The notes beneath the pieces were generated by a model that did not search any database, was not told where the DNA came from, and worked only from the letters and a program-made list of their open reading frames with translations. DNA of 20,459 nucleotides from a virus. A program made the translations under genes and the position numbers. Positions 1-6,823 of this stretch are shown piece by piece (position 1 is the first letter of the stretch; each line of letters begins with the position of its first letter). The DNA is taken from positions 1 through 20,459 of the IMG/VR virus record IMGVR_UViG_3300023174_000755; one strand, given 5' to 3'.

Positions 1-177
1 GCGCAGGATCCACGTTGCATTTGGACACTGGTCGACGGCGACGACGGCAACCTGTATATAGTGAGTGGGTATCACTTGGTCAACCGCATCAATTACTTTG
101 TGACCGAGGTACCATACGAGGGCAACGGCATGGACGTGCCGTACTACATATTTGACGAAGAGGAGGAAACAGAATGA
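1..177 (+). CDS. Small phage protein, 5'-truncated by window edge
   Basis: Open from base 1 in frame 1 to TGA at 175-177, giving the last 58 residues; the start lies outside the window. I do not recognise a family. The visible part is mixed hydrophobic and polar with aromatic residues (GYHLVNRINYFVTEVPYEG) and ends in an acidic tail (FDEEEETE). The last 18 nt, GAGGAGGAAACAGAATGA, carry both a strong Shine-Dalgarno (GGAGG) and the ATG of the next gene, so the two are translationally coupled. The same 18 nt recur at 339-356 at the end of the next gene. No membrane segment or catalytic motif is seen. Confidence 0.7.
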   Translation, partial: AQDPRCIWTLVDGDDGNLYIVSGYHLVNRINYFVTEVPYEGNGMDVPYYIFDEEEETE

Positions 178-356
178 GCTACGATGCAGATTATGAAAAT
201 GTTTACATGGTCGAGTTCGAGTCGGGCAGGACTATACACGTCGGTCAATTTACAGTTGAGGATGTAATTGAATACTGCGCCGATACATACGCAGGTGACG
301 CCATAAAAACTATTTATCAAAAGGTTTATGTTGCTGATGAGGAGGAAACAGAATGA
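174..356 (+). CDS. Small acidic phage protein, unknown
   Basis: A 60-residue ORF whose ATG overlaps the upstream TGA (ATGA) and is preceded by GGAGG at 162-166. The protein is acidic (repeated Asp/Glu, ending DEEETE) with a likely beta-strand start (NVYMVEFESGRTIHVGQF). There is no recognisable domain. Its 3' end repeats exactly the 18-nt coupling module of the preceding gene, so the two tails may be products of a local duplication. It probably belongs to the early gene cluster of small accessory proteins. A reverse-strand ORF covering the same bases lacks a start signal and is not credible. Confidence 0.75.
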   Translation: MSYDADYENVYMVEFESGRTIHVGQFTVEDVIEYCADTYAGDAIKTIYQKVYVADEEETE

Positions 357-526
357 AAAAGTACAAGGCATACGCGATCATCAGCTACGAGCTCGAGTGT
401 GAGTTCGAGGCAGAGGACGATCAGGACGCATGGGATCGTGCCCAACAGCTCGATGGTGGGGAGTTCACCGAGCTCGACGGCACAGGTGACTGGAAAATCT
501 TTGAGGTACAGGAGGTGACAGTATGA
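353..526 (+). CDS. Small acidic phage protein, unknown
   Basis: A 57-residue ORF. ATG at 353 overlaps the previous stop (ATGA), preceded by GGAGG at 341-345. The translation begins MKKYKAYAIISYELECEF, a two-strand amphipathic pattern, followed by an acidic helix (AEDDQDAWDRAQQLDGGEF) and GDWKIFEVQEV. Small phage proteins of this layout (beta-beta, alpha with Ala/Leu repeats, then GDW) are common and usually unassigned. The gene is coupled to the next one by another ATGA at 523. No function can be assigned. Confidence 0.75.
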   Translation: MKKYKAYAIISYELECEFEAEDDQDAWDRAQQLDGGEFTELDGTGDWKIFEVQEVTV

Positions 527-711
527 CGCTATTAATAAACAGCACCAACGCGCAGATTAAAGAATGCGCTCGTGCCAAGGGTTATGAATTTGACGATTTT
601 GATTGTGAGGAGTTACGTCAACCCATATTTTTAAACAACGATGAAACACTAGACGACGCAGTACAAGATTACATTTACGCATATATTTGCCCATACGGAG
701 AGGATCGATAA
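523..711 (+). CDS. Small phage protein, unknown
   Basis: A 62-residue ORF with ATGA overlap to the upstream gene and AGGAGG at 509-514 ahead of the start. Acidic, with an N-terminal stretch MTLLINSTNAQIKECARAKG that could form a short helix. The stop overlaps the next ATG (TAATG at 709-713). No domain recognised; the assignment as coding rests on packing, ribosome binding site and coupling on both sides. Confidence 0.65.
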   Translation: MTLLINSTNAQIKECARAKGYEFDDFDCEELRQPIFLNNDETLDDAVQDYIYAYICPYGEDR

Positions 712-980
712 TGACACGCAAACACAGACTAGCATTTAACGCACTTAGAAAGATCAGCGCGCCAGTATACGAGCGCTGTGACATTGAGAACTTTCAGATC
801 AGCGCCGAGCATAATTTCGACCCTAAGTATGGTGACACATTGTGGGCAGATTATTATGAGGGCGACATGATGGGCAGTGACTGGGAGTTTGGCGTCAACC
901 CACGCATTACTGAGACGTTAAACAAGTACGGACTCCACGCGGAGTGGATCAACGCAGGCGAACTGGGAGTGTATGAATGA
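711..980 (+). CDS. Small phage protein, unknown
   Basis: An 89-residue protein. I chose ATG 711 because it overlaps the preceding TAA and has GGAGAGG at 697-703; an ATG at 687 in the same frame would overlap 25 nt of the previous gene and lacks a ribosome binding site. The sequence begins with basic residues (MTRKHRLAFNALRKI) and continues acidic, with a DYYEGDMMGSDWEFGVNP stretch typical of compact phage proteins. No catalytic motif seen. Stop and next ATG overlap (ATGA at 977-980). Confidence 0.7.
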   Translation: MTRKHRLAFNALRKISAPVYERCDIENFQISAEHNFDPKYGDTLWADYYEGDMMGSDWEFGVNPRITETLNKYGLHAEWINAGELGVYE

Positions 981-1252
981 GCACAAACAATGTAGACAAT
1001 TTAACAAACTGCAAAATAAACGAAATACTACGATACACAAAAGGTCTCGTCGACGGGATCCGTGACGTCTTAAAACAAGATGATGCGGATTTTAAGTTAG
1101 AAGATTACTGGTACGCGTGGGACAACACGATTGATATAAACGTAATGTATGACCCTGAAAAATATAAACACATAGTATGTTTATATCCTGTGTATAATAT
1201 GATTCGGGATGATTCAACATTTCAACGTTTTGTTTTAGAAGAAAGGATTTAA
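977..1252 (+). CDS. Small phage protein, unknown
   Basis: A 91-residue ORF coupled by ATGA to the gene before; the next ATG follows one base after the stop region. The composition is acidic and aromatic (LEDYWYAWDNTIDINVMYDPEKYKHIVCLYPVYNMI). This gene is visibly more AT-rich than its neighbours, hinting at a separate origin. No family recognised. Confidence 0.65.
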   Translation: MSTNNVDNLTNCKINEILRYTKGLVDGIRDVLKQDDADFKLEDYWYAWDNTIDINVMYDPEKYKHIVCLYPVYNMIRDDSTFQRFVLEERI

Positions 1253-1253
1253 C

Positions 1254-1562
1254 ATGGCATTCACATTAGAAGACGTAAACAATATCGAGTTCAACGAAGA
1301 GATCAGCGAGGCAGATTACTACGCCTCCATACAGCGCGCAATTAACGGCGGTATGTGGTCACTACAAGGGTCGTATGGTCGCACCATGATGGAGGCAATA
1401 GAGGCCGGCAAATGCCTTTTAGGTCTCAAGGGTGCCAGTGACTACTGGGGCAACACAATCCCATCACGCCTCCAAGTTAAGGACGGCACCAAGGGATCGT
1501 GGGAGTATGTCAAGCAACACAACGGCGTAGTATGGGCAAACAAAATGGCAGGAGTGAAATAA
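1254..1562 (+). CDS. Conserved phage hypothetical protein
   Basis: A 102-residue ORF starting after GAAAGGA at 1239-1245. The body reads YYASIQRAINGGMWSLQGSYG, then RTMMEAIEAGKCLLG, DYWGNTIPSR and GTKGSWEYVKQHNG. From memory this layout (aromatic-rich helix, LQGSYGR, a DYxGNxIPSR motif, then a GTKGS segment) recurs as an unassigned protein in many tailed phages, but I cannot name a characterised member. No transmembrane segment. It probably acts in the cytoplasm early in infection. Confidence 0.75.
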   Translation: MAFTLEDVNNIEFNEEISEADYYASIQRAINGGMWSLQGSYGRTMMEAIEAGKCLLGLKGASDYWGNTIPSRLQVKDGTKGSWEYVKQHNGVVWANKMAGVK

Positions 1563-1563
1563 C

Positions 1564-1674
1564 ATGACAGCAGAGCAATTGTATGACCTATTGGAAGAGG
1601 CAGGCATCGAGTTTGACGTTGTAGAAGTATTCGAGGGCCTGCGCACGATTAACATTGTTGTAGAGGAGGAATAA
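1564..1674 (+). CDS. Very small acidic protein, unknown
   Basis: A 36-residue ORF filling the gap between 1562 and 1677, preceded by GGAG at 1551-1554 inside the end of the upstream gene. It starts MTAEQLYDLLEEAGIEFDVVEVFEG and ends in VVEEE. The GAGGAGG in its last codons (1664-1670) doubles as the ribosome binding site of the next gene. Plausible because of packing and amphipathic pattern, but too short for family recognition. Confidence 0.55.
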   Translation: MTAEQLYDLLEEAGIEFDVVEVFEGLRTINIVVEEE

Positions 1675-1676
1675 CC

Positions 1677-1883
1677 ATGGCATTCTATTACTTTGGCGAC
1701 ATGGAGTTCGGCGACTTTGTGAAGGGCGACGACTATTACCCAGTGGCGTTGATCCACGCAGTGCACGACACCCGTGAGTTTGCCACCGAGGAGGAGGCGG
1801 ACGACTACATGGTGGAGCAAGGGTTTAGTGGGTATGTTAACGCCGACTCTAAGAACATTGAGATATACTTTGCAAAAAAGTAA
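1677..1883 (+). CDS. Small acidic phage protein, unknown
   Basis: A 68-residue ORF with strong GGAGG upstream at 1666-1670. Acidic and aromatic at the N-terminus (MAFYYFGDMEFGDFVKGDDYY), then a helix FATEEEADDYMVEQGFSGYV and a C-terminal strand NIEIYFAKK. Its last codons contain the -35 element of the promoter at 1870-1898, so it ends the first transcription block visible here. No known domain. Confidence 0.7.
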   Translation: MAFYYFGDMEFGDFVKGDDYYPVALIHAVHDTREFATEEEADDYMVEQGFSGYVNADSKNIEIYFAKK

Positions 1884-1898
1884 AAAGGTCTGTATAAT
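1870..1898 (+). promoter_or_regulatory. Sigma70-type promoter
   Basis: TTGCAA (1870-1875), a 17-nt spacer, then a perfect TATAAT (1893-1898). The expected transcription start is near 1905, giving a leader of about 15 nt with GGAGGA at 1910-1915 before ATG 1919. This is the only promoter in the window with a convincing host housekeeping layout, and it lies in the early-type cluster upstream of the sigma-like gene. Confidence 0.65.
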
Positions 1899-1918
1899 AA
1901 ATTTTTAACGGAGGAATT

Positions 1919-2227
1919 ATGAACACAATCAACGTACCATCATTTAACGAAGTACCAGCATTTACCGACGACTTGGTCGACCAGTTGGGCGCAGTCAAAC
2001 AGGCCATCGACGAGCTCGAGGCAACCGCACGCAAGTTCAAGGCCGAGCTCATCAAGCGTGGCGTAGGCACCTACGAAGGCTCAAAGTTCTTCGCCGAGGT
2101 GCAACACTATGACCGCGCCACGATCAGTCCGACACTGGTGCGCAAGCTCAGCAACGACGAGTTCGTCAAGCAGGTTACCGAGGTCAAGGCAGTCGACGCA
2201 GTTGTCGTCAAAGCACTGGGGGTGTAG
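1919..2227 (+). CDS. Phage hypothetical protein with N-terminal helix
   Basis: A 102-residue ORF served by the promoter at 1870-1898 and GGAGGA at 1910-1915. Residues 18-45 (DDLVDQLGAVKQAIDELEAT) form a likely amphipathic or coiled-coil helix. The second half (FFAEVQHYDRATISPTLVRK) has the strand-helix pattern seen in small phage proteins of unknown role. No catalytic motif. It is the first gene of what is probably a separate early transcript running toward the sigma-like gene. Confidence 0.75.
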   Translation: MNTINVPSFNEVPAFTDDLVDQLGAVKQAIDELEATARKFKAELIKRGVGTYEGSKFFAEVQHYDRATISPTLVRKLSNDEFVKQVTEVKAVDAVVVKALGV

Positions 2228-2228
2228 T

Positions 2229-2426
2229 ATGAAGATCGGTGACGTGCTACACAATGGCGCCACTGTACTCCAGTTTAGCGACAACGCTATCTTGGCAACG
2301 TGGCGCAGTAAGGTAACGCCATTCGTAACATGGCGCTACTTTGAGGGCGATCCTAGGTCAACATCATGGGGTCACTATTTTAGTAATCTTGAAGACGCAG
2401 TAAAAGACTATGAGGAAAGAAAATAA
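2229..2426 (+). CDS. Small phage protein, unknown
   Basis: A 65-residue ORF. ATG 2229 lies two bases after the previous stop; longer in-frame starts upstream would overlap the preceding gene by over 100 nt and look unlike protein. Contains MKIGDVLHNGATVLQF and several Trp/Phe residues (FVTWRYFEGDP, SWGHYFSNLEDAV), suggesting a small beta-rich fold. The stop overlaps the next start (TAATG). Confidence 0.65.
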   Translation: MKIGDVLHNGATVLQFSDNAILATWRSKVTPFVTWRYFEGDPRSTSWGHYFSNLEDAVKDYEERK

Positions 2427-2584
2427 TGCACGGACTACAAACAATCGCTTACCTAAACTACCAATCTGCCGAACAGCAGAAATTTATCAACGACGTACTA
2501 ACCAAGCCACGTCCTCCTGAGCAAAACCTGCTAGAGGTATGGCTTGACTGGAAAAAAGAACAGGAGACAAAACAGAATGGATAA
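2426..2584 (+). CDS. Small phage protein, unknown
   Basis: A 52-residue ORF starting in a TAATG overlap, with GAGGAAAGA at 2412-2420 as ribosome binding site. Translation starts MHGLQTIAYLNYQSAEQQKF and ends in a charged helix (VWLDWKKEQETKQNG). It overlaps the start of the next gene by 8 nt. No family recognised. Confidence 0.6.
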   Translation: MHGLQTIAYLNYQSAEQQKFINDVLTKPRPPEQNLLEVWLDWKKEQETKQNG

Positions 2585-2756
2585 TTTTACTAACATGTAC
2601 ACAGCAGTTTTGCGCAACGAGATCGAGGTATTGCGACACGAGTACTACAAACCCCAAGAAGAGGGTACAGGTCACTTTAATACCGCGATTAGTGTACTAC
2701 AACACCGCATAGACGAGATTAAAAATGGCAAGCCAGTACAAGTACGTGTTGATTGA
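2577..2756 (+). CDS. Small helical phage protein, unknown
   Basis: A 59-residue ORF; ATG 2577 is chosen over a non-ATG start at 2544 because AGGAG at 2562-2566 sits at the right distance. Predicted mostly helical, with heptad-like spacing in VLRNEIEVLRHEYY and ISVLQHRIDEIKNG, so it may be a short coiled coil. Its 3' end overlaps the next gene by 32 nt. Confidence 0.6.
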   Translation: MDNFTNMYTAVLRNEIEVLRHEYYKPQEEGTGHFNTAISVLQHRIDEIKNGKPVQVRVD

Positions 2757-2907
2757 CGAGTTTGGCGGGGCAGTACGCAAGTTTGCCAGTAAGGTGGAGG
2801 CTACCCCCTACCTTACTGGCGAAACGCGCCTAGAGCCCCTGCCAAAGGTTCCAAAATCGAATCCATACCAACAGGCAATGCTAATACTAGGGGAGGCACC
2901 ATTTTGA
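2725..2907 (+). CDS. Small phage protein, unknown
   Basis: A 60-residue ORF beginning inside the end of the previous gene. It starts MASQYKYVLIDEFGGAVRKF and has a Pro/Lys-rich middle (LEPLPKVPKSNPYQQAM). The opening looks like a short beta hairpin with charged turn, a pattern common in small phage proteins. Ribosome binding is weak (GAGAT at 2712-2716), consistent with translational coupling. Its TGA overlaps the TTG start of the next ORF. Confidence 0.6.
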   Translation: MASQYKYVLIDEFGGAVRKFASKVEATPYLTGETRLEPLPKVPKSNPYQQAMLILGEAPF

Positions 2908-3080
2908 CAATCATAGGATTTTTATTAACGCTAGTGTGTTGGTTTTTGATAAGCGAACAATTTAATCTGGATACTTTTATCTGGTTGATTGTCGGCGTCG
3001 TAATGATGCTACACAAACCAATCGGCGCACTAATTTCAACCTTATGGAGATCGCATGAAAGAAAACGACATACTAAGTGA
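2904..3080 (+). CDS. Small membrane protein, TTG start
   Basis: A 58-residue ORF beginning at TTG 2904 within TTGA, overlapping the previous stop. GGGGAGG at 2890-2896 gives it a good ribosome binding site. Two hydrophobic segments are visible: IIGFLLTLVCWFLI (about residues 3-16) and FIWLIVGVVMML (about 25-36), followed by a basic tail ending RSHERKRHTK. A double-spanning inner membrane protein with cytoplasmic basic tail is likely. The 3' end overlaps the start of the sigma-like gene by 26 nt in another frame. The TTG start lowers confidence. Confidence 0.55.
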   Translation: MTIIGFLLTLVCWFLISEQFNLDTFIWLIVGVVMMLHKPIGALISTLWRSHERKRHTK

Positions 3081-3627
3081 TTACCTCAAATCACTGTACG
3101 GCATCGAGCCGTTGACAGTGGAGGAGGAGCACGAGCTCGCGGGCAAGATCGCCAAGGGTGACGAGCGTGCGCTAGAGAAGTTGATCAAGCACAACCTGCG
3201 CTTTGTGGTCTACGTCGTCCGTAAAATGACGGCGTGGAACCACGGCAAGGTACCGGTGGAGGACATGGTCGCCATGGGTAACGAGGCACTGTTTACAGCA
3301 GGGCGCAGGTGGGTGCCCAAGAACAACGCGCGCTTTGCCACCTACGCCAAGACATTCATTGAGAAGGGCGTACGGCGTGACCTAGACAATACGGCAAACA
3401 TCATACGGCTACCAATCAATATCATGGAGCAGGTAAAGAAGTTGAACTACACCGAGCGCTCACTATCCCAAGTACTGGGACGCAAACCAAAGGCAAGCGA
3501 GACGGCCACGCTCATGGGCGTGACAGAAAGCAAGGTGCACCAGTTGCACGGGTACATCGCACGCGAGCCAGTCTCGCTCGATTACATTAACCAAGAAAAA
3601 TTTACCGAGGAGCACTTAGATGATTGA
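3055..3627 (+). CDS. Sigma-70-family protein lacking region 4
   Basis: A 190-residue protein with GGAG at 3045-3048. Residues 5-45 match sigma region 1.2 (YLKSLYG, LTVEEEHELAGKIAKGDERA). Residues 46-110 match region 2, which binds RNA polymerase and melts the -10 element (LIKHNLRFVVYVVRKM, VEDMVAMGNEALFTAGRRW, NARFATYAKTFIEKGVRR). Residues 111-177 match region 3 (IIRLPINIMEQVKKL, LGRKPKASETATLMGVTESK, and SLDYINQE). The protein then stops, so region 4, which contacts the -35 element and the beta flap, is missing. A separate ORF at 11234 looks like region 4 alone. Expected role: redirecting host RNA polymerase to phage promoters. It lies at the end of the early cluster, which fits an early-to-middle switch. 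Family assignment is strong; function as a split sigma is inference. Confidence 0.9.
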   Translation: MKENDILSDYLKSLYGIEPLTVEEEHELAGKIAKGDERALEKLIKHNLRFVVYVVRKMTAWNHGKVPVEDMVAMGNEALFTAGRRWVPKNNARFATYAKTFIEKGVRRDLDNTANIIRLPINIMEQVKKLNYTERSLSQVLGRKPKASETATLMGVTESKVHQLHGYIAREPVSLDYINQEKFTEEHLDD

Positions 3628-3967
3628 ACTAAACGAAGTACAACAGAAGGCATACGCACGCTTTATCAGGGCGCGCGACCGAGTTGGACTGGGCGCTGTC
3701 AAACCCAACAAAAATTATAGTTGGGTGCCACTATCCGACTACTCGGCGTGCGTGGACGTCGCAGGCATGAACCACCCCCTATTCGTACAGAACGACGAGT
3801 GGCTCGAGTACAAGGAGGCATTCTCGGCGTGGCTAGCAGTTGAGCCGGAGTTTAGAGACAGGGAGCGTATGCGCATGAGCAGGGGCGACTACGGCACGCA
3901 GGATAGTTGGGAGGAGCGTGGCAACAAGGTCACGGACATCGTCAACAAGATCAAGGAGGAGAAATGA
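3620..3967 (+). CDS. Phage hypothetical protein
   Basis: A 115-residue ORF overlapping the sigma-like gene by 8 nt, with GAGGAG at 3607-3612. It opens with a helix (MIELNEVQQKAYARFIRARD), has an aromatic middle (YSWVPLSDYSACVDVAG) and a charged helical end (VTDIVNKIKEEK). No known catalytic motif. The tight coupling to the sigma-like gene makes a role in transcription control conceivable, for example as an accessory factor, but nothing in the sequence shows this. Confidence 0.7.
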   Translation: MIELNEVQQKAYARFIRARDRVGLGAVKPNKNYSWVPLSDYSACVDVAGMNHPLFVQNDEWLEYKEAFSAWLAVEPEFRDRERMRMSRGDYGTQDSWEERGNKVTDIVNKIKEEK

Positions 3968-4158
3968 GGGTCATACCGACAGACGTATTGGATAAGGAGG
4001 GCAACCTCGAGAAGATCGAGTTTTATGACGAGCTCGGTGGCTTTCAGTTTCAGGCCATGTGGGATCCATCCGACGAGCAGAGCGCAGACAACCGCCGAGA
4101 GTTTAGGGAGTGGGCCGAGGGCATGGCAAAGCGCATGGACTACGAGGTGGTGAAATGA
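3964..4158 (+). CDS. Small phage protein, unknown
   Basis: A 64-residue ORF with ATGA overlap and AAGGAGGAG at 3953-3961, a near-perfect ribosome binding site. It starts MRVIPTDVLDKEGNLEKIEF and ends in a charged helix with REFREWAEGMAKRMDYEVVK. An upstream in-frame start at 3907 would lie inside the previous gene. Unassigned. Confidence 0.7.
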   Translation: MRVIPTDVLDKEGNLEKIEFYDELGGFQFQAMWDPSDEQSADNRREFREWAEGMAKRMDYEVVK

Positions 4159-4304
4159 AGTGGGGCGACGACATCGGCAAAAAGTACCGCAAAAGATTCT
4201 TGGGTTTTGACCCGCTTGCGGAGAAATACGACCGGTACGGGACAATCGTTCTCTTTATAGCTATTTGTTATATAGGAGGGCACCTTTTATATCATTTTTG
4301 GTAG
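4155..4304 (+). CDS. Small single-pass membrane protein
   Basis: A 49-residue ORF with ATGA overlap to the gene before (GAGGTGG at 4143-4149 upstream). A basic N-terminus (MKWGDDIGKKYRKRFLG) is followed by one hydrophobic segment, TIVLFIAICYIGGHLLYHFW, which would be a C-terminal membrane anchor with the basic end in the cytoplasm. It is the last gene of the early cluster, directly before the 206-bp control region. Function unknown. Confidence 0.65.
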   Translation: MKWGDDIGKKYRKRFLGFDPLAEKYDRYGTIVLFIAICYIGGHLLYHFW

Positions 4305-4477
4305 GAAAGACGCGCTTGACGGGGTTGCGGTACTCATTTTACTATTTTTACTATTTTTAAAAAATAAAAAATAAAGATATACATAAACTGGAAACAACCC
4401 CGTCAAGCCCGTCAAGCCCGTCAAACATCAAGGACTTACAGCAACTCATTTCACATTATGAAATATTGGCACATAAA
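4305..4477 (+). other. Candidate replication origin / control region
   Basis: Non-coding. It contains a perfect 14-bp inverted repeat (4314-4327 and 4395-4408, GCTTGACGGGGTTG and its complement). The repeat flanks a 67-bp AT-rich tract whose core is nearly pure A/T with short homopolymer runs (4335-4377). The right arm runs into three tandem 9-mers. A 6-bp inverted repeat, ATTTCA-N5-TGAAAT, follows at 4448-4464. Inverted repeats, an easily melted tract and iterons directly before a primase-helicase are the usual parts of a phage origin. A weak TTGACG-18-TACTAT promoter (4316-4345) could also be present. The origin role is inference; a transcription control region is the main alternative. Confidence 0.45.
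4399..4425 (+). repeat. Three tandem 9-bp repeats (CCCGTCAAG)
   Basis: Copies at 4399-4407, 4408-4416 and 4417-4425; the last ends in A instead of G. The same sequence in reverse complement begins the left arm of the inverted repeat (CTTGACGGG at 4315-4323), so four copies surround the AT-rich tract. They look like binding sites (iterons) for an initiator or repressor. Too short and unspaced for CRISPR. Confidence 0.8.
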
Positions 4478-4479
4478 TT

Positions 4480-4491
4480 TTTGCATTAGTA
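4480..4491 (+). promoter_or_regulatory. Phage promoter-like motif, copy 1 (primase)
   Basis: TTTGCATTAGTA, one of six identical copies on the + strand. It is 19 bp before ATG 4511, with GAAAGGAAA between. It lies at the right edge of the candidate origin region. No host -10 box is found 16-18 bp downstream. If TTAGTA marks a -10-like box, the leader would be only about 10 nt. Confidence 0.65.
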
Positions 4492-4510
4492 GGTGTGAAG
4501 AAAGGAAACT

Positions 4511-6823
4511 ATGACAGATAAACCAATTTGCTTACCCGTGCAGTTCGCCACGATACCACTGGAATTGAAACGCATTCCTAGGTGGGTACTGTGGCGCCTT
4601 GTCGAGGTAGGCGACGAGGGTAACAAGAGGTGGTCTAAACTGCCAACGCAGGTAACGGGACAACCCGCCTCGTCGACCAACCCCGCGACGTGGACAGACT
4701 TCCCGTCAGTCCAACACGCCTACGAGGAAGACCCCGAGAAGTTTGCAGGTATCGGGTTCGTCTTCACATCGGAAGACAACCTCATCGGCGTGGATTTGGA
4801 CGACTGCTTTGACCACACCACCGCGCGTTTCACAAATGCTGCACTGCAACATATCTCCGACGAGCTCGAGGGCTACCACGAGGTCTCACCCAGTGGCACC
4901 GGCATCAAGATATTCACGCGCGCCGATTTAGCGCACGCCCACGTCGACCACTCACAGGGGCTGGAGATCTACCCACAGGGTCGGTTCTTCACAGTTACCG
5001 GTCACTACCTAGGCGGGACAATACCAACCGAGGCGCAGGATCTCTCGGCGTTCATCCCCGAGCGTGCACTGCACGTGACAGGCGACGCGTTCGCGGACTA
5101 CGTGCCACCAGTGGAAGGCTACGACCTGCACCGAGTTGAGATGGAGCTACTATCCAAGCTCGACCCCGACTGCGGGTACACAGACTGGATGGGCGTTGGG
5201 TTCGCGCTTTTCCACCAGTTTGGTGGGGACGTAGAGGCATGTGAGTTGTGGGATCGGTGGAGCTCGCAGTCCGGCAAGTACGCATCAAACGGCATGAATA
5301 GCTGTGAGAGTAAGTGGCGCACGTTCAAGAGTGGTGGCGCGACTCTACGGAGCATCATCTTCAAGGTCAATCAGAAAGAGAGGGCGGATGCGCTCGCTCG
5401 GGGCGAGATAGTACTCGACTCGGGCGCGATGAATCACGCACGTACCTTTCTCGACGCGCTCTACTCCAGCGAGGAGGGCTACCGGTTAGTGCACTACGCG
5501 GAAGACTTTTTTATACACGCCGGCACACACTACGAGATCATTGAGGAGGCAACGATACGCTCGAAGTTATACGCGTTCCTTGATAAGTGTAAGAAACCGG
5601 CCAAGGGTGGTGCCTTGGCGCCGTTTAATCCATCACCGGCCAGTGTATCGGGCGCCATGGACGCGATTAAGTCAATCGTGCACCTTGCAAACCAACCCAA
5701 CACCAAGCCACCGATTTGGTTTGAAGAGTATCAGGCAAATAAACCTGACGCGTCGAAGTTGATCAGCGTCAAGAACGGCCTCTTTCACCTAGAGGACAAG
5801 ATCTTACTGCCACACTCGCTCGGGTTCTTTACACAGCACTCGCTACCATTTAAGTACGACCAAGGCGCGACCTGCCCGCAGTGGGACGCGTTTTTACAGT
5901 CGATATGGGAGGATGATCAGGAGTCGATCGACACACTGCAGGAGATCTTCGGCTACATTCTGTCGGGAGACACGAGACAGCAGAAGTTTTTTAACGTAAT
6001 TGGTCCGCGACGTAGCGGTAAGGGTACGATCAACAAGGTACTCGTATCACTATTTGGACAGCACAACACCGTCGCGCCACAACTAGAGGAGCTCTGTGAT
6101 ACATTTGGCCTACAACCATGGCTTGGAAAACCCCTTGCCTCATTTACTGACGCTCGTGCACCTGAGCGTAATCGTAGCGCTGTCGTTAGCCAGTTGTTGC
6201 GTATTGTGGGTGGTGATACTGTCACCGTTAATCGCAAAAATAAAGAGGCATGGTCGGGCTATCTGCCGACGCGTATTATCGTATACTCGAACGAGGCGTT
6301 GCAATTAACAGAAAACAGTAACGCGCTCACCGGACGTATGTTGGTGCTCAAGATGCACAAGTCATTCTATAACAACGAAGACACCGACCTGTTTAATAAG
6401 CTATCCGGCGAGTTGGCCGGTATCTTTAACTGGGCAATGCAGGGCCTCGATCGCAGACTAGCGCGTGGCGGGCACTTCATTCAACCAAAGTCAGGCCGTC
6501 AGTTGTTGCTGTTGATGGAGCAGTTGGGCAACCCACTGAACTCATTCGTGGAGGACACGTTTGTGTTTGACCCCGTGGCGCAGGTTAAGAAGGACGACGT
6601 ATTCCTATGTTGGAAACGGTGGGCACTTAAACGTAGCCTACCGCCAGGATCTGAGATGTCGTTCAAGCGCAGGTTCTTGGCCGCGACACAGGAGAAACGC
6701 ATTGAGGCAGGTGAGAATCGCACCGACGGAGACCGCACCCCGATCTACTTGGGACTACGGTTTAACACATCGGCCGGCGAGTATTTAAAATCAGTTGAGA
6801 CATTTGAAACGGAAGGATATTGA
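4511..6823 (+). CDS. Replicative primase-helicase (PrimPol + SF3 helicase)
   Basis: A 770-residue protein that should prime and unwind phage DNA at the replication fork. Residues 20-170 resemble the archaeo-eukaryotic primase/PrimPol fold of phage NrS-1-type polymerases: RWVLW, NPATWTDF, IGFVFTSEDNLIGVDLDDCF with catalytic Asp95 and Asp97, then SPSGTGIKIF (126-135) and LEIYPQGRFFTVTG. Residues 205-285 match the PriCT-2 linker (YTDWMGVGFALFHQFGGD, WSSQSGKY, CESKWRTF). The C-terminal half is a D5/P4-type superfamily 3 helicase with Walker A GPRRSGKGT at 498-506, an acidic motif B near SFTDARAPE and a sensor region IIVYSNEAL...GRMLVLKM. It is first after the candidate origin and carries a phage promoter-like motif. 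Start supported by GAAAGGA at 4499-4505. Length fits the family. Confidence 0.92.
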   Translation: MTDKPICLPVQFATIPLELKRIPRWVLWRLVEVGDEGNKRWSKLPTQVTGQPASSTNPATWTDFPSVQHAYEEDPEKFAGIGFVFTSEDNLIGVDLDDCFDHTTARFTNAALQHISDELEGYHEVSPSGTGIKIFTRADLAHAHVDHSQGLEIYPQGRFFTVTGHYLGGTIPTEAQDLSAFIPERALHVTGDAFADYVPPVEGYDLHRVEMELLSKLDPDCGYTDWMGVGFALFHQFGGDVEACELWDRWSSQSGKYASNGMNSCESKWRTFKSGGATLRSIIFKVNQKERADALARGEIVLDSGAMNHARTFLDALYSSEEGYRLVHYAEDFFIHAGTHYEIIEEATIRSKLYAFLDKCKKPAKGGALAPFNPSPASVSGAMDAIKSIVHLANQPNTKPPIWFEEYQANKPDASKLISVKNGLFHLEDKILLPHSLGFFTQHSLPFKYDQGATCPQWDAFLQSIWEDDQESIDTLQEIFGYILSGDTRQQKFFNVIGPRRSGKGTINKVLVSLFGQHNTVAPQLEELCDTFGLQPWLGKPLASFTDARAPERNRSAVVSQLLRIVGGDTVTVNRKNKEAWSGYLPTRIIVYSNEALQLTENSNALTGRMLVLKMHKSFYNNEDTDLFNKLSGELAGIFNWAMQGLDRRLARGGHFIQPKSGRQLLLLMEQLGNPLNSFVEDTFVFDPVAQVKKDDVFLCWKRWALKRSLPPGSEMSFKRRFLAATQEKRIEAGENRTDGDRTPIYLGLRFNTSAGEYLKSVETFETEGY

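Noticed and set aside
4399-4425. CRISPR-like repeats
   Set aside because: Units of 9 bp without spacers are iterons or operator repeats, not CRISPR.
390-4870. Recurring GAGCTCGA sequences
   Set aside because: They are in frame as Glu-Leu-Glu/Asp codons in many genes, so codon preference explains them better than a binding site.
5052-6738. Several reverse-strand ORFs opposite the primase gene
   Set aside because: They are Arg/Ser-rich mirror frames of a real gene without start signals; no credible minus-strand gene was found in the window.
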